Positions 46,920-58,510 of a stretch of DNA of 64,000 nucleotides are shown here, one piece after another (position 1 is the stretch's first letter; each line of letters starts with the position of its first letter). The notes beneath the pieces are model-generated. The model saw only the letters and a program-made list of their open reading frames with translations, ran no database searches and was not told the DNA's origin. The position numbers were made by a program, and so were the translations under genes. The DNA lies in assembly GCF_014356525.2 (NCBI RefSeq), contig NC_052505.1:55528610-55592609 (forward strand), read 5' to 3'. The stretch comes from Nilaparvata lugens (lineage: Eukaryota; Arthropoda; Insecta; Hemiptera; Delphacidae).

Positions 46920-47900
46920 TCAATATTTTATTTGGGTACATGAGAGAAGTCCAGAACCAATTCCTTCATGCAAGCTTTCCTCGTGCTAGATACAGAATGA
47001 CACAGAAACCTCGTATTTTCAGCTCATTTTCCAGTTTTCAGCTATTCCTGCCAAATCTCGCAATCGGACAGAAAAACTAGAATATAAAATTCTGAATGAA
47101 ATGAGATCATTCGGAACTCTCTATCTCCAATAAGTACTGAGTTATGATTTTTCAAAAATGAGTGAAACTAGAACAAATAAAATTTGATGAATTTTAGTTT
47201 TTGATCATAAATATCTTCCAATTCTTACCATTTAGTTGTATAATTCAAAATTCCTCTGGGCATATTCTTGTGCTCTACAATCTGAGATCAGGTAGAGCGC
47301 TCTATGTCATATAGATTGCCAGGTACACCTGACAGCAATGCTCCTTGTATTGAGAAAACATCCAATTTTCAGCTTCAACCATTATCACCAACAACATTGT
47401 CCTCACATTGATATTTCGCTCAATGGCATGAGTTCATGAAGTCATGTTCTATGAGAATCACCCGTTAGATGCACTTCATTCCAGTATTTCCTAGTGGAGA
47501 GGCGCGCTTAAGGACACCACAAGGATCAACATTTGAAACACTTGAAACTTTTGACACAATGCTCAGATTTTATCGTACTAAACTACATTACTCTTGGCTC
47601 GTCAAAGCGGTCAGAAATCATGCATCATAGGTCAAATTCGGTCGAAAAATGTAAAAATTATTGTTGAGTATACGTAAGCCCATATTCCAATACACAAAAA
47701 ATGGCCAATTTCTATATTCAAAGCTGCATGTCTTGTGAAATACTTCTGATAAAATTCCCAAATCGAGTGATGATGTGAAAATCATCCTCTACCTACTCCT
47801 ATAAATAATACTTTAAATTCCAATACAATTCGAAAGTTACAGAGGATTTTAAGAATGGCGAATTCAGTTTTTACATTTTTCGTGATTTTACTGTTGATCA
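46920..47900 (+). repeat. diverged copy of the 43.4-43.7 kb foldback core
   Basis: cagtatttcctagtggagag, ggatcaacatttgaaacact, ctcgtcaaagcggtcagaaa and ggccaatttctatattcaaa follow in the same order as cagtattttctagtgggggg, ggatcaaaactttaaacac, ctcgtcaaggcggttcaaaa and gccaatttctatattcaaaa at 43440-43680. The copies lie in the same orientation and are diverged. Left border approximate. Confidence 0.65.
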
Positions 47901-48527
47901 AGAGTTTCTAAAACGAGTCTGATACATTATAGTGTATATATGTGTTACATCACCCGAAGACGCTACGGCGGTCTGAGACGACCAGAGTATGTCCTTTCAG
48001 TTTGCAAGTGGACTACTCACGCCACACTACCTTCTTGACAAAAAATCCAACTACAATACAAACGAGTAATGTTCATAGTTTCAAGTTACTAATCCGACTC
48101 TACCTTTCGACAAAACACTTAACTACAATACAGACAAGTCCAATATTCAAAGCTTCACGTTGTCTTGTTCTGTTTACGTCTATTGTCAATTAATCGTTTA
48201 AACGAACGACTACATAATACAAATAGACGGAGCAAGCAGACTGACTTTGAAGCCAACTTTGGTGCGTTAACACAACGAAAATGGCGGCGGCCATAAGAAA
48301 AATGTAGGAAACCTATTCCCCTACTGGGGAAAGAGCTGAGAATGGCACACAGTTGTATGCGACTCGGCAATTTTTGCATCAGTAGGCCTATGAGCGCTTC
48401 GCTTGGCTATGTTATTCTGAGAATATCAGGAGAACGGATGATCTGAGCAGGAAAAGGTACAAATAAGAATAAAATTTATCTTTTCATCTGAAACCTTCTT
48501 GCTTTGGAATCTTGCCTACCCTGAAAA
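47901..48527. other. spacer with a short GC-richer patch
   Basis: No recognisable ORF. A patch near 48270-48300 (aaaatggcggcggccata) is GC-rich and contains an ATG, but the frame closes within a few codons. Confidence 0.35.
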
Positions 48528-49316
48528 TGAAAATTGTCCTCGCATATCAACTTTCCACGTCACGTTTTTGAATTTGCGAAAAACTTTCAATTTTCTTCAT
48601 TCCTTAAAGCTGATTAAATTCGAAACTTGTAATTTTAGTTACACCATTAGAATCAGTGATTCAGGTATAAGTACATCAAATTTGGAATTTTTTTACTTAA
48701 TCATAAGGGGGCTAAACGATGTTGTATTATTTGTAGTTTTGAGTTTTGTGTACATTTTTTAGTAAATTTACTTAAATGAATTTATGAATTTCTAGTAGAT
48801 TTTCAGTTAATTCTGAGCTTGATTTTGCGGTTCTAGACCCAACTATGATGGCCGACAAGCTAGCCGGCTTCATAGGTCTTTATGCTGTAGTAATATGATT
48901 GCTCTGTCTTTTTTTGATATGTGATGAAAATTCTCCTCGCATATCAACTTTTCACGTCACGTTTTTGAATGTGCGAAAAACTTTCAAATTTTTCCATTCC
49001 TTAAAGCTGATTAAATTCCATACTTGTAATTTCAGTTACACCATTAGAATCAGTGATTCAGGAATAAGTACCTCAAATTTGAAATTTTTTTACTTAATCA
49101 TAAGGGGGCTAAACGATGTTGTATTATTATTTGTAGTTTTGTGTACATTTTTTAGTAAATTTACTTAAATAAATTTTCGAATTTCTAGTAAATTTTCAGT
49201 TAGTTCTGAGCTTGATTTCGCGGTTCTAGACCCAACTATTATGGCCGACTAGGTAGCTTCATAGGTCTTTATGCTGTAGTAATACGATTGCTCTGTCTTT
49301 TCTTGATATGTGATCG
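48528..49316 (+). repeat. two-copy tandem duplication, period 397 bp
   Basis: Copy 1 begins gaaaattgtcctcgcatatc at about 48528 and copy 2 begins gaaaattctcctcgcatatc at about 48925. Both contain ttagaatcagtgattcagg, cataagggggctaaacgatg and tctagacccaactatgatgg/ttatgg, and end with cttgatatgtgat. Divergence is modest. Both copies retain an open stretch of about 85 codons (STFHVTFLN ... SDSGISTSNL), but there is no ATG or splice context to make it a gene. Confidence 0.9.
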
Positions 49317-49627
49317 CTGGTTTATACAATTTTTGAGTCCCTCTGTTTCTTCTTACTTTTCGAATGATCTTTCAAGTTTTTGAAGAAAAATCATAGGATT
49401 ACAATTGATTGTTCTGTGAAAAGATATAAATAAGCACTCCATCATATTAAATGAATTCCAATAATATTTCTATAGCCTCTGCGATCTCGTTTATATCAAT
49501 TTTCCAACAACATATTCATAATCATGAAGAGTTTTCCGATATGTGGGAAATTCCGCATATTTCATTCTAAAATCGTTTAGGACAATTATTATTGGAGCTT
49601 AGATAATTCGAGTTATGTTCTACTAAT
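49317..49627. other. spacer before the LTR-I insertion
   Basis: No feature seen. Its last four bases, TAAT (49624-49627), are the left target duplication of the LTR-I element. Confidence 0.5.
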
Positions 49628-51084
49628 TGTGATGTACCAATGATCGTACAGCCCTCAAACTACACAATAGATTTATTCATAGGCCATTATGAGAACGAAA
49701 TAAATTCTATCACCAAAAACATTCCAATCTTATCTGAGGTAGATAGACGACTGTTATCTAACCTACAAAGTATGCAATAAATAAATCAGTAATTATATAC
49801 CTTTCAAAAATCTGTCACAGGAAAAACCGTATATGTTTGTATGTTTATGGATTGGATCAGTAAAAGTATATTTGAAGGTTAGTTTTGAAACAAAAACATA
49901 ATGCCGAATAGGCCTAAATATTTATTTGATGAACTATCATAAATCTTGTTAAAATTATGTAGATAAATTAGCTTATCCAATCTATAACGATTGAGGGTCG
50001 ATATTCTAGCACATAAACCATTCAGCATATTGGTTACGTCACAGAATCGGACCAATCCCGAATTAATATGTAAATTTGGCGAGATAAAATTTGAAGAAGA
50101 AACCCAAGTGGAAATTAGAAGAGGAAGACTCGAGGACATTTTGCAAGGATCATCGGTAGGATGCAGACCTAGTCCACGTACTTAATTGTTCAAGAGCTTT
50201 AATTTCTGTTTAATGTAATTCAATCTTCGTCTTTCTGTTTTAAAAAAGTTGTTCCAAAGTTCCTATAATAATTGTGATACTAAGATTTTAAATTTCATTC
50301 AAATAAACCCCGAAATTATATTAGTGAAGTCTGTTCAACATTTTTCGCCACGTGGAAGGATCCAGCCGGAACGTTTTTTCTTATTTAACTAGTTCAGTTT
50401 ATGACCCTTTCCAAGGGCTAGTATCCATTCTATTTTGTTCAATCAAAGAGTACCGAACTTTTTACATAGTATTTATAATTTGAAGATTCAAATCCGCTAT
50501 CATTCAATATTCATTCAGCATAATTTACACTCAGCATATTCAAGTTGAACTGAATTTTATTATTAAATTGGATTTAATTCCATCTCACTATATTATAACC
50601 ACCTACAGTGTTAAGTTAGAAATTCAGATCCCTTACTCCGGCTACCTTTGTAGACCGCCAAACCCTCTATTGAGCAAATTAACTTTTTCAATCTGTTCCA
50701 TCCATACACCAGTCATTCTACTTAGATACTCTGAATTAAATGGTACCGACAATCCGATTAAACAAAGGTTAGTCAACCTAACCTGCAACTACCTATTGTT
50801 AAATTATAACCTCAAATACTATGATTGTTCAATTATTTTATTTAATCTAACCATTTTAACTATTAATTACTTCTCCACTGTACGTCCTCCCCTCTCCACG
50901 GAGCAAAATAGGCTGCAATATTCGCCAACACAAGGTAAGACCTACTATACGAGGCAATCGTACTTATGGTTAAACGATTGTAATCCTAGTTCCTTGCCAT
51001 ACTATTCAAATTATATATTTCCGTGTCCCCCCCCTTGGAGTAAGATTGACACACGATGCTTCAACGAGAGGCTGGGATTTGACA
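49628..51084 (+). repeat. LTR-I 5' LTR, shortened by four internal deletions
   Basis: Collinear with the 3' LTR except that four blocks present there are absent here: about 54944-55062, 55180-55490, 55832-56155 and 56296-56945 (in all near 1.4 kb). Elsewhere the two are highly similar. The 192-codon open frame at 50568-51146 crosses the LTR end and the PBS and is not a gene. Confidence 0.85.
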
Positions 51085-51086
51085 CA

Positions 51087-51101
51087 TGGCGCCCAACTGT
51101 G
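51087..51101 (+). other. LTR-I primer-binding site
   Basis: TGGCGCCCAACTGTG begins two bases after the LTR ends in ...TTGACA. The first 11 bases match the complement of a lysine-tRNA 3' end type PBS used by many retroelements. Confidence 0.8.
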
Positions 51102-51711
51102 TTAGCCTCTGATGAGACCCCTAGGCATGTACAGCTACACTATTAGATCACATAATTATTCCACTAGTACCCAGAAATTTTTTCAAACTTTGGATCAACC
51201 CCAACTTGTCAAATTTGGCCTGAATATTCATCATAACTATCCTTATCAAACTGGAGTGACACAGAACCTCAATTATTAATAAGCCGTGCCCTGCATGATC
51301 AGTGTGGGTAAAAGATTTGTCAGCTAGTGATGAATTTTCAGGGAAGAGAAAGAACGAACTTGAGATTGAACAGATCAATTTTGTATGTGGACTGAACCAG
51401 ATGAAAATTATAAAACAAGAAGGTTTTGTATCCTACCTCACAGGAAATCGTTATATATTTTGTCTTATATTATATTTTATTGTTAATTTTACTGTTTTAT
51501 GTGTTTTACCTCGAACAATTGAAGATCAACGTGCACTGAATTATCCTCTAGTCATCTCGTGGCACTAATCACTGTGATAAATATTTGTTGTTCACTCATC
51601 TCATCACTTATATAATTTTGAGCAAATCAGCATCGATCCACTGGTCTACCCACATACTACTGAAATACTGCTTAAATTCCATAATATCATCCGCGGATTT
51701 ATTGGTTCACG

Positions 51712-52968
51712 ATGGACAACACCAATCCAAACTCTTCTGTTTCTCATCCGGATGTACATCATTTGGAGCCAGTCACTGGTGATGCTGCGATGCCCAATGC
51801 ATCAGCCCCGCCGACCACCTCATCACCGCATACCACTCCGCCGATACCTAAAACAGGAGAAGAATTAGTACAGGAGGACACCCATAGACCTGCGATGATG
51901 GCACAAGAATTCGCCATTCACAGGAGATTCGTGGAAATGATGTCTTGGATTATCGAGAAGAAAGACAGGCACCGAGAAGAACAGAAGGAGAGAGAGCGCA
52001 AGCAACAGGAAGAGAGGGACAGGGACAGAGAAGAGCAGAAAGAAGAGTTCCGGCAATTATTGGCTCGTTTAGAGAACCACACTACAACCATTATGGGAGA
52101 GATCGAAGCTAGATGTGCAGTAATGTGAACAAGGATCGCTGACATGCTTGATCAAAAAAGGTTGGAATATACTGGAGCAATTACAGATGTGATCGCAAAA
52201 TCGGAACAATTCTCTGACAAACTCAATACCGGAACGGAAGAGACGTCCCAGATCATGGCGCCAACAAACAAATACAGTACAAGCATGGAGGATCAACCTA
52301 CCCAGCATGTCCATGTTGGAGCCGACCCGTTTCTCGCCGAACACCGAGAGGAGCCGGAGGACGCCATCCACCAATCCGAGGGACAGCCCAAACCGTCAAT
52401 GGCTAGCACCACCAATCCACTGAAGATACCTCCTGTAACAAACAAAACCGGCAAACATCATAACCTGTCACATAATCACAACAACAGAAGACAAAGAAAA
52501 TACCACAGAAAATCAAGACGGCAGTTAAACAGGAAGGAAATTCAAAAAATAAGAAGAGTATTTAGAAGGATCCACAAACACCACCATCAAGCCAAATTAA
52601 AGTCAATCATCCTTCATCCAGACACCACTCAGAAAAAAAGCAGGAAATCAGTTTTAAAGAAAAAGCAAACATTCCGGAGATTCTACAGTCCTCCCCATCA
52701 TATGAAATCAAAATCAAGCACAGTTCACACCCACATGCAGGATAGGAAAACACTATCCAGAAAAATCCACAATCTCAGCAAACATGTTAAGTTTAAAAAC
52801 ACCAAACCTCATGTTACCAGTCAGAAAGGAGGAACTATATTTGAAAAAACCCACAACCACTACCGGCATGTGCGGTGGAAGCCAACTAAGTTGATAACAA
52901 TTCAAGGAAAACAGCTCATTACGGGAAGGATTCATCTTCATCACAGCCATACCAGATTTGAACAATAA
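51712..52968 (+). pseudogene. LTR-I gag-like frame with one in-frame TGA and a His-rich repeat domain
   Basis: An ATG 625 bases after the PBS opens 138 codons. They hold a Pro/Thr/Ser-rich head, then a highly charged coiled coil (about residues 75-115, DREEQKE-type heptads). TGA at 52126-52128 interrupts, and the same frame continues to 52968 for a further 279 codons. That second part holds an acidic segment and, from about residue 140 (counting from ATG 52144), a basic, His-rich region built of five imperfect units. The last spacings are about 28 residues (FRRIHKHHHQAK, FRRFYSPPHHMK, SRKIHNLSKHVK, FEKTHNHYRHVR, TGRIHLHHSHTR). No capsid homology or zinc knuckle is visible. The TGA may be a mutation or a readthrough site. 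Confidence 0.6.
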
Positions 52969-52971
52969 ATA

Positions 52972-53672
52972 AATAACAGGACGGTCAAAAATCAACATAG
53001 ATTCTCACTCCAATTATTATAAATAATACTGAATGAGGGACGGCGGAGTAAAACTTCAAATTCAACTTCATGAAATAATAATAACAAAGCTTCATATGTC
53101 AACAATATTATACCATTGGATTTCATCTTAGCGGCTGAGACTGTCTCCAATAACAACAACATAGTAAACATAACCTGAACATGTCTCATTTCATCTCTTA
53201 TTGGAGTATTTAAGAAGCCAGCATCTATATGGAATTTATCTATCCCTACAATACTACATGAGAGATCTTCAATCAAGATAACTTCAAAGGATATTCAGTA
53301 TTACTGAAAACTTTTATATCACACAACATCAACAACAAAGATCCAGTTTGCAGTATTAGCCTAGCTAACCTAAGAAAAAGGTACAACAGCTACGGATGTA
53401 AACAAGCGCAATGAGAGGATAAACAAACATTAGTGGTTAGCGAGATAAGCAGGCATTGATCCAACTAGTGATGATAAAGAAAGTAAACAATTTTTTATAT
53501 CTGTAATACTCACCGAGTAAATATTATGATGATTTGTCCACAACAAGGCGAGGTCAAGTTCCAACTCAAGCAAAAACAAATTTCCATGGGCATCTTGTTA
53601 CAGACTTGGAAAAGAAAATTATTATTGAAAATGAGGCCGGATAAATTTGTCCAACTGAAAATCTGTGCACAG
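52972..53672. other. LTR-I interior 3' of the gag-like frame, non-coding
   Basis: No pol motif in any frame. Minus-strand ORFs here (52992-53276) have no recognisable content. Confidence 0.5.
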
Positions 53673-53775
53673 ATTGTGTACATATTATTAAATCAAATAT
53701 TGAGGATTTTGAATTGAACATTTGGCCTGCCTATACAGGAAATTGCTTCGAGATTATAAAAATCGATAATCAGCT
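53673..53775 (+). CDS. candidate host-type exon inside the LTR-I interior
   Basis: The segment follows an acceptor-like aatctgtgcacag and ends against a canonical GTAAGT donor (53776). In phase 1 in, 2 out, it encodes about 34 residues with the stretch NIEDFELNIWPAYTGNCFEI, which looks like folded protein. Phases match the exons at 34637 (1 out) and 57643 (2 in). A stronger acceptor at 53603 (ttgttacag) has the same phase but would include an in-frame TAA at 53642. The location between retroelement LTRs is odd: captured exon, exonised retroelement, or chance. Confidence 0.35.
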
Positions 53776-54668
53776 GTAAGTGGAAGAAAATATTAAGTAG
53801 AAGTACCAACTTCACCAATACAGAAGAATTGTAAAATCGTTCGAGGTAATATTGTACCTATTAATAAATGTATATTATGTAAAAAACCAATGAGAAAAAC
53901 CAAAAATAATTTTATGTTTATTATAATATGTATATTTTATATTGTTACATGAAAAAAGAATTGGATATCGACCCATAACCTCAACGATATGAAGAAATAG
54001 TTCAAAATTATGAAAAGAATCGATTTGTCCAGTCTGTATCAAATTTAAACATATAATACTTACTGATTAATGTAAATCTAACCAAAATTTAAATGTTTTA
54101 AACGTTCTATGTCTATTTTTGTGTAAGGGTCATCCAGGAAAGGCGGTATCTAGTGAAAACATCAACTCAGTACACATGATTGCTTGGAAGAAGTTTAGCG
54201 GGAAGTTAGCTACCAGATATCGACTAACTGTTGAAGTCGCATCCATGTTTTAAACATTGTATTGCACGGCGAAATGCCGAAAATCTATACTTTGAGGTAA
54301 ATGTATCACTGTATCATTTACACTCACCTTTGTAAAGAGATCAACCTGAAAAAATCAGCTTGACTCTATATCATTTATAGGAGACTAGATGGACAAACCT
54401 CACTCCTAAAGGTTACTACCAATGGCCTGCGTGCCATTAAGGGGTACCTTATCACCTTAAATTGCATCAGATGAGTCTGTGCACCATCTAGGGCACTTTG
54501 AACTCGTTTTGTGTTCGATGAACCAAAAATTTGCTCAGTTAATTGAGACCAGCTATATAAAATAGCAGATACCGAGTCAATCATTTGGTACTTGAGTAAA
54601 TCGAGCCTGCGTGCTCATAGATCCTGTTCCTGAATCATAAACCCACAGACTTGATTTAGAGGGACTTT
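53776..54668. other. LTR-I interior, 3' part
   Basis: AT-rich, no coding frame of note. The last bases before the 3' LTR include the purine run agaggga, a weak polypurine-tract candidate. Confidence 0.45.
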
Positions 54669-57517
54669 TGTGATGTACCAATGATTGTACAGCCCTCAAA
54701 CTACACAATAGATTTATTCATAGGCCATTATGAGAACAAAATAAATTCTATCACCAGAAACATTCCAATCTTATCTGAGGTAGATAGACGACTGTTATCT
54801 AACCTACAAAGTATGCAATAAATAAATCAGTAATTATATACCTTTCAAAAATCTGTCACAGAAAAAACCGTATATGTTTGTATGTTTATGGATTGGATCA
54901 GTAAAAGTATATTTGAAGGTTAGTTTTGAAACAAAAACATAACCCCAAAACAGACCAAAGCTAACTTGTTAACAAGTAGCAAATTGAGAAGGCAGTTCGA
55001 CTAATAATTGATCATAAAAATCATATAATATCAACATTCTCATTTTTATAGTTTAATTTCCATGCCGAATAGGCCTAAATATTCATTTAATGAACTATCA
55101 TAAATATATACTTGTTAAAAATATGTAGACAAATTAGCATAGCCAATCTATGACGATTGAGGGTCGATATTCTGGCACATAAAAAACCATATAAACAAAA
55201 AAAAAAGGAAGAAGTATTTATTTATTATTGTGTTCGTTATTGTTATAAGCATATATATTCTTATATCATGTATACTTTATGTTATAAAAGCATGTGAATG
55301 TTCTATAATCATTAGCTATCCATCGAAGCCAATTTTAAATGCATATTATCATAGACGAATTCTATTATTTATTTGTGCATTATTTTAATTATATAAACTA
55401 AATGATAATTTGGAACAACTTAAAATCAGGAATTTCGCCCTATTTAAAAGCTTTAAAGTTGGACACAGTGACACCACCCATTCAGCATATTGGTTATGTC
55501 ACAGAATCGGACCAATCCCGAATTAATATGTAAATTTTGCGAGATAGAATTTGAAGAAGAAACCCAAGTGGAAATTAGAAGAAGAAGACTCGAGGCCATT
55601 TTGCAAGGATCATCAGTAGGATGCAGACCTAGTCCACGTACTTAATTGTTCAAAAGCTTTAATTTCTGTTTAATGTAATTCAATCTTCGTCTTTCTGTTT
55701 TAAAAAAGTTGTTCCAAAGTTCCTATAATAATTGTGATACTAAGATTTTAAATTCCATTTAAATAAACCCCGAAATTATATTAGTGAAGTCTGTTCAACA
55801 TTTTTCGCCACGTGGAAGGATCCAGCCGGGACGATATATTCTACGGCCAAATATATTTCGAAAACCAAGAAATGGAAACAAAAGTCTATGTAAGTTATTC
55901 GAATATATAAAAGGGGATCCCCATAAATCTGCGAAAATTGTACAGCGTATGAATTCGTCCATTTTAGAAAGTCATGACTATAGTATTAAGGTTACAAAAG
56001 TTATCATAATCAATTTTCTTAGTGTTAAATAAATTTAAATATCCAAGCTGTACTTAGCCAAAAGGTCTATTTCCCTCAGGTGAAACCACACCCTGAGAAT
56101 AATTTTAATTATCAATTTGTTCTATTTTCTGAATCATCATTTTGTATTAACTTGTTTTTTCTTATTTAACTAGTTCAGTTTATGGCCCTTTCCAAGGGCT
56201 GGTATCCATTTTATTTTGTTCAATCAAAGAGTACCAAACTTTTTACATAGTATTTATAATTTAGAGATTCAAATCCGCTATCATTCAATATCCATTCTGT
56301 ATCTATTGAAAGTCATAGTTTGTATAATCTGTTCATTAATTTATTCAATATTTGATGTAACAGTTTACCTCTCAGAATATATCCATATTACCATTTTGTT
56401 AAACTGGGTTTACTTCATTATACCTACAAATTCGTTCTTTCTCGACTGACACATATTGATCATTCAGGACACATCCTGTTTTGCAATAGTCAGACATTAG
56501 CGAGTATAGTATCTATCATAAGACTATTATTTCTTCTGGTGGTAAATGGTGGTCGATTTTCTTATCAAGTAATAAATCTTTTTATTGGGAATATCCCGTA
56601 GAATCAAATAATAAATCGACTCCCACTAGCCTACCACGCCGAGGTGAAGTGATTCCTGCATTATCAGCCGATCAATGTCACAAAGAGAGGTAATAGATTG
56701 TATAGACAACATTGGAATTAAACTCGGTATTCGAAATATTTACTATTTTGGTTCAGCACTTTGCCTTCATACAACCTATAGTACTTATCAGAGACCTGGT
56801 TCGCATGGATTTGCCATTCTGTCTGTTGTTTCATGCGGTCTAATATCTTTCCAAATTACGGCACAATTATTGGATTCTGGATATATTAGTCATCATTTGG
56901 AGAAAAAGTTCACTCCAAAATCACTATCTCCGTCTGTTCCTAGTGACAGCATAATTTACTCTCAGCATATTCAAGTTGAACTGCATTTCATTATTAAATT
57001 GGATTTAATTCCATCTCACTGTATTATAATCACCTACAGCGTTAAGTGAGAAATTCAGATCCCTTACTTCGGCTACCTTTGTAGACCGCTAAACCCTCTA
57101 TTGAGCAAATTAACTTTTTCAATCTGTTCCATCCATACACCAGTCATTCTACTTAGATACTCTGAATTAAATGGTACCGACAATCCGATTAAACAAAGGT
57201 TGGTCAACCTAACCTGCATCTACCTATTGTTGAATCATAACCTCAAATACTATAATTGTTCAATTATTTTATTTAATCTAACCATTTTAACTATTAATTA
57301 ATTTTTTACTGTACGTCCTCCCCTCTCCACGGAGCAAAATAGGCTGCAATATTCGCCAACACAAGGTAAGACCTACTATACGAGGCAATCGTACTTATGG
57401 TTAAACGATTGTAATCCTAGTTCCTTGCCATACAATTCAAATTATATATTTCCGTGTCCCCCCCCCCTTGGAGTAAGATTGACACATGATGCTTCAACGA
57501 GAGGCTGGGATTTGACA
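54669..57517 (+). repeat. LTR-I 3' LTR, full length (2849 bp)
   Basis: Begins TGTGATGTACCAATGATTG and ends GAGGCTGGGATTTGACA. It contains all blocks, including the one (about 55784-56050) that matches the window's first LTR fragment. Its small ORFs differ from those of the other copies and are ignored. An LTR of nearly 3 kb is very long for an insect element. Confidence 0.85.
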
Positions 57518-57642
57518 TAATGCAAACCCATTCTATATTAATTCAAGTAGATCTGTGCTCAAGTAGCTCAAAAATGCATAGATATTATACAAGCATGTAT
57601 TCATTAATAATAATTTTCATATCATTTTGCATTGTTTGCCAG

Positions 57643-57765
57643 TGAGGTGCCCTTCCTATTGAACGACAATCGTCTATTCAGATTGCTTATTGGCTCAGAA
57701 GGCTATGACATTAGAGTCGGGCAGAGATGGGAGTTTCAATACGACAAGTCTCTTCAGAAAGTCAA
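57643..57765 (+). CDS. candidate host-gene exon, unknown protein
   Basis: A pyrimidine-rich acceptor (ttttgcattgtttgccag) ends at 57642 and a strong donor GTAAGTAT starts at 57766. The 123-nt segment, phase 2 in and 2 out, encodes 41 residues including NRLFRLLIGSEGYDIRVGQR, with alternating hydrophobic residues typical of beta strands. There is a loose resemblance to the second half of galectin-type lectin domains (F-x-L-x-I-x-x-E-x-x-x-I-x-V), not enough to assign. It lies 126 bases after the end of LTR-I, outside the element. Confidence 0.5.
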
Positions 57766-58019
57766 GTAAGTATACAATATTCTATCTCTATTCTCATTTA
57801 TAGAAAATTGATTGAGCTATAGTGAGGTCCATGGTGAGGTCCACGTTAAAATGACAGTGGAGAAGTAGGGCAGAAATGCGTTTCCGATCCTGTGTCTTGC
57901 CACTGCCTCCTATAGAATAAGAACCGATAAGATAACCATTTAATTAACACAGTATCATATCATACAATATAGCTGAATAGAGATTTTTTATACATTGTGG
58001 AAACTTTGACTCATTTGAC

Positions 58020-58510
58020 AGAGAAGATGATGTAAGTGAGAAATTGACAAAATTCAGTGCTGTGTGTGGTGCAATACGTAGAACAATAGGGAAGGAAACA
58101 AGACAAGCCACTCTGATGAAATTCTACAGACTAATTGTTGTACCAATAATAGCTTACGGAAGCGAAGCCTGGGTAACAATGAAAAATACCGTATTCCAGT
58201 ATTAACCGAGTCCCGTATTCAAGCAGCCGAAATGAGGTTCCTTCGAGTAGTCAAAGGCTACACTAGGTTGGATTACATAAGAAACGATGTGATAAGAACC
58301 GAACTGAATGTAGTGTCTTCATTGCAAATTGAAGAAAAGTAGAGAAGACTGGTCTAGCCATCTACTTCGTATGCCAGCAAATAGACTCCCAATTCAAGCT
58401 TGGCACTAAAAACCCGATGGGAGAAGAGGTGTCGGACGACCGATGAAGAAATGAAATGGATGCCGGAACAGGCAAACAGAGCCTAATCCTTGAATGACGA
58501 TGACGACGAT
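58020..58510 (+). pseudogene. RTE/Ingi-type LINE fragment, C-terminal part of RT
   Basis: Decayed frames encode GAIRRTIGKETRQATLMKFY, VVPIIAYGSEAWVTM and, after a shift near 58195, QAAEMRFLRVVKGYTRLDYI, then RNDVIRTELNV. This series (YGSE-x-W, AEM-x-FLR-x-V-x-G, RL-D--RN-x-x-IR-EL) is the hallmark of the region after RT in RTE/Ingi-like LINEs. Stops follow near 58340. Only this segment is left. Confidence 0.7.

Larger units (their letters stand above)
49628..57517 (+). mobile_element. LTR-I: complete, non-autonomous LTR retrotransposon (7.9 kb)
   Basis: LTRs start TGTGATGTACCAATGAT and end GGGATTTGACA. TAAT stands on both outer sides (49624-49627 and 57518-57521), the 4-bp duplication length usual for Ty3/Gypsy integration. 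A primer-binding site with TGGCGCCCAAC follows the 5' LTR after two bases, and a short purine run (agaggga) precedes the 3' LTR. The 3.6-kb interior encodes a gag-like, split frame but no protease, RT, RNase H or integrase. So the element depended on another one for movement. The two LTRs differ greatly in length (1457 and 2849 bp). Confidence 0.8.

Noticed and set aside
50568..51146. 192-codon ORF
   Set aside because: It runs through the LTR end and the primer-binding site and is not preserved in the 3' LTR.
53604..53672. Longer version of the exon at 53673, starting after ttgttacag
   Set aside because: The acceptor is stronger and the phase is right, but it brings in an in-frame TAA at 53642; kept only as an alternative.
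53526..53717. 63-codon ORF in the LTR-I interior
   Set aside because: Another frame across the same bases has better protein character and splice signals; this frame shows none.
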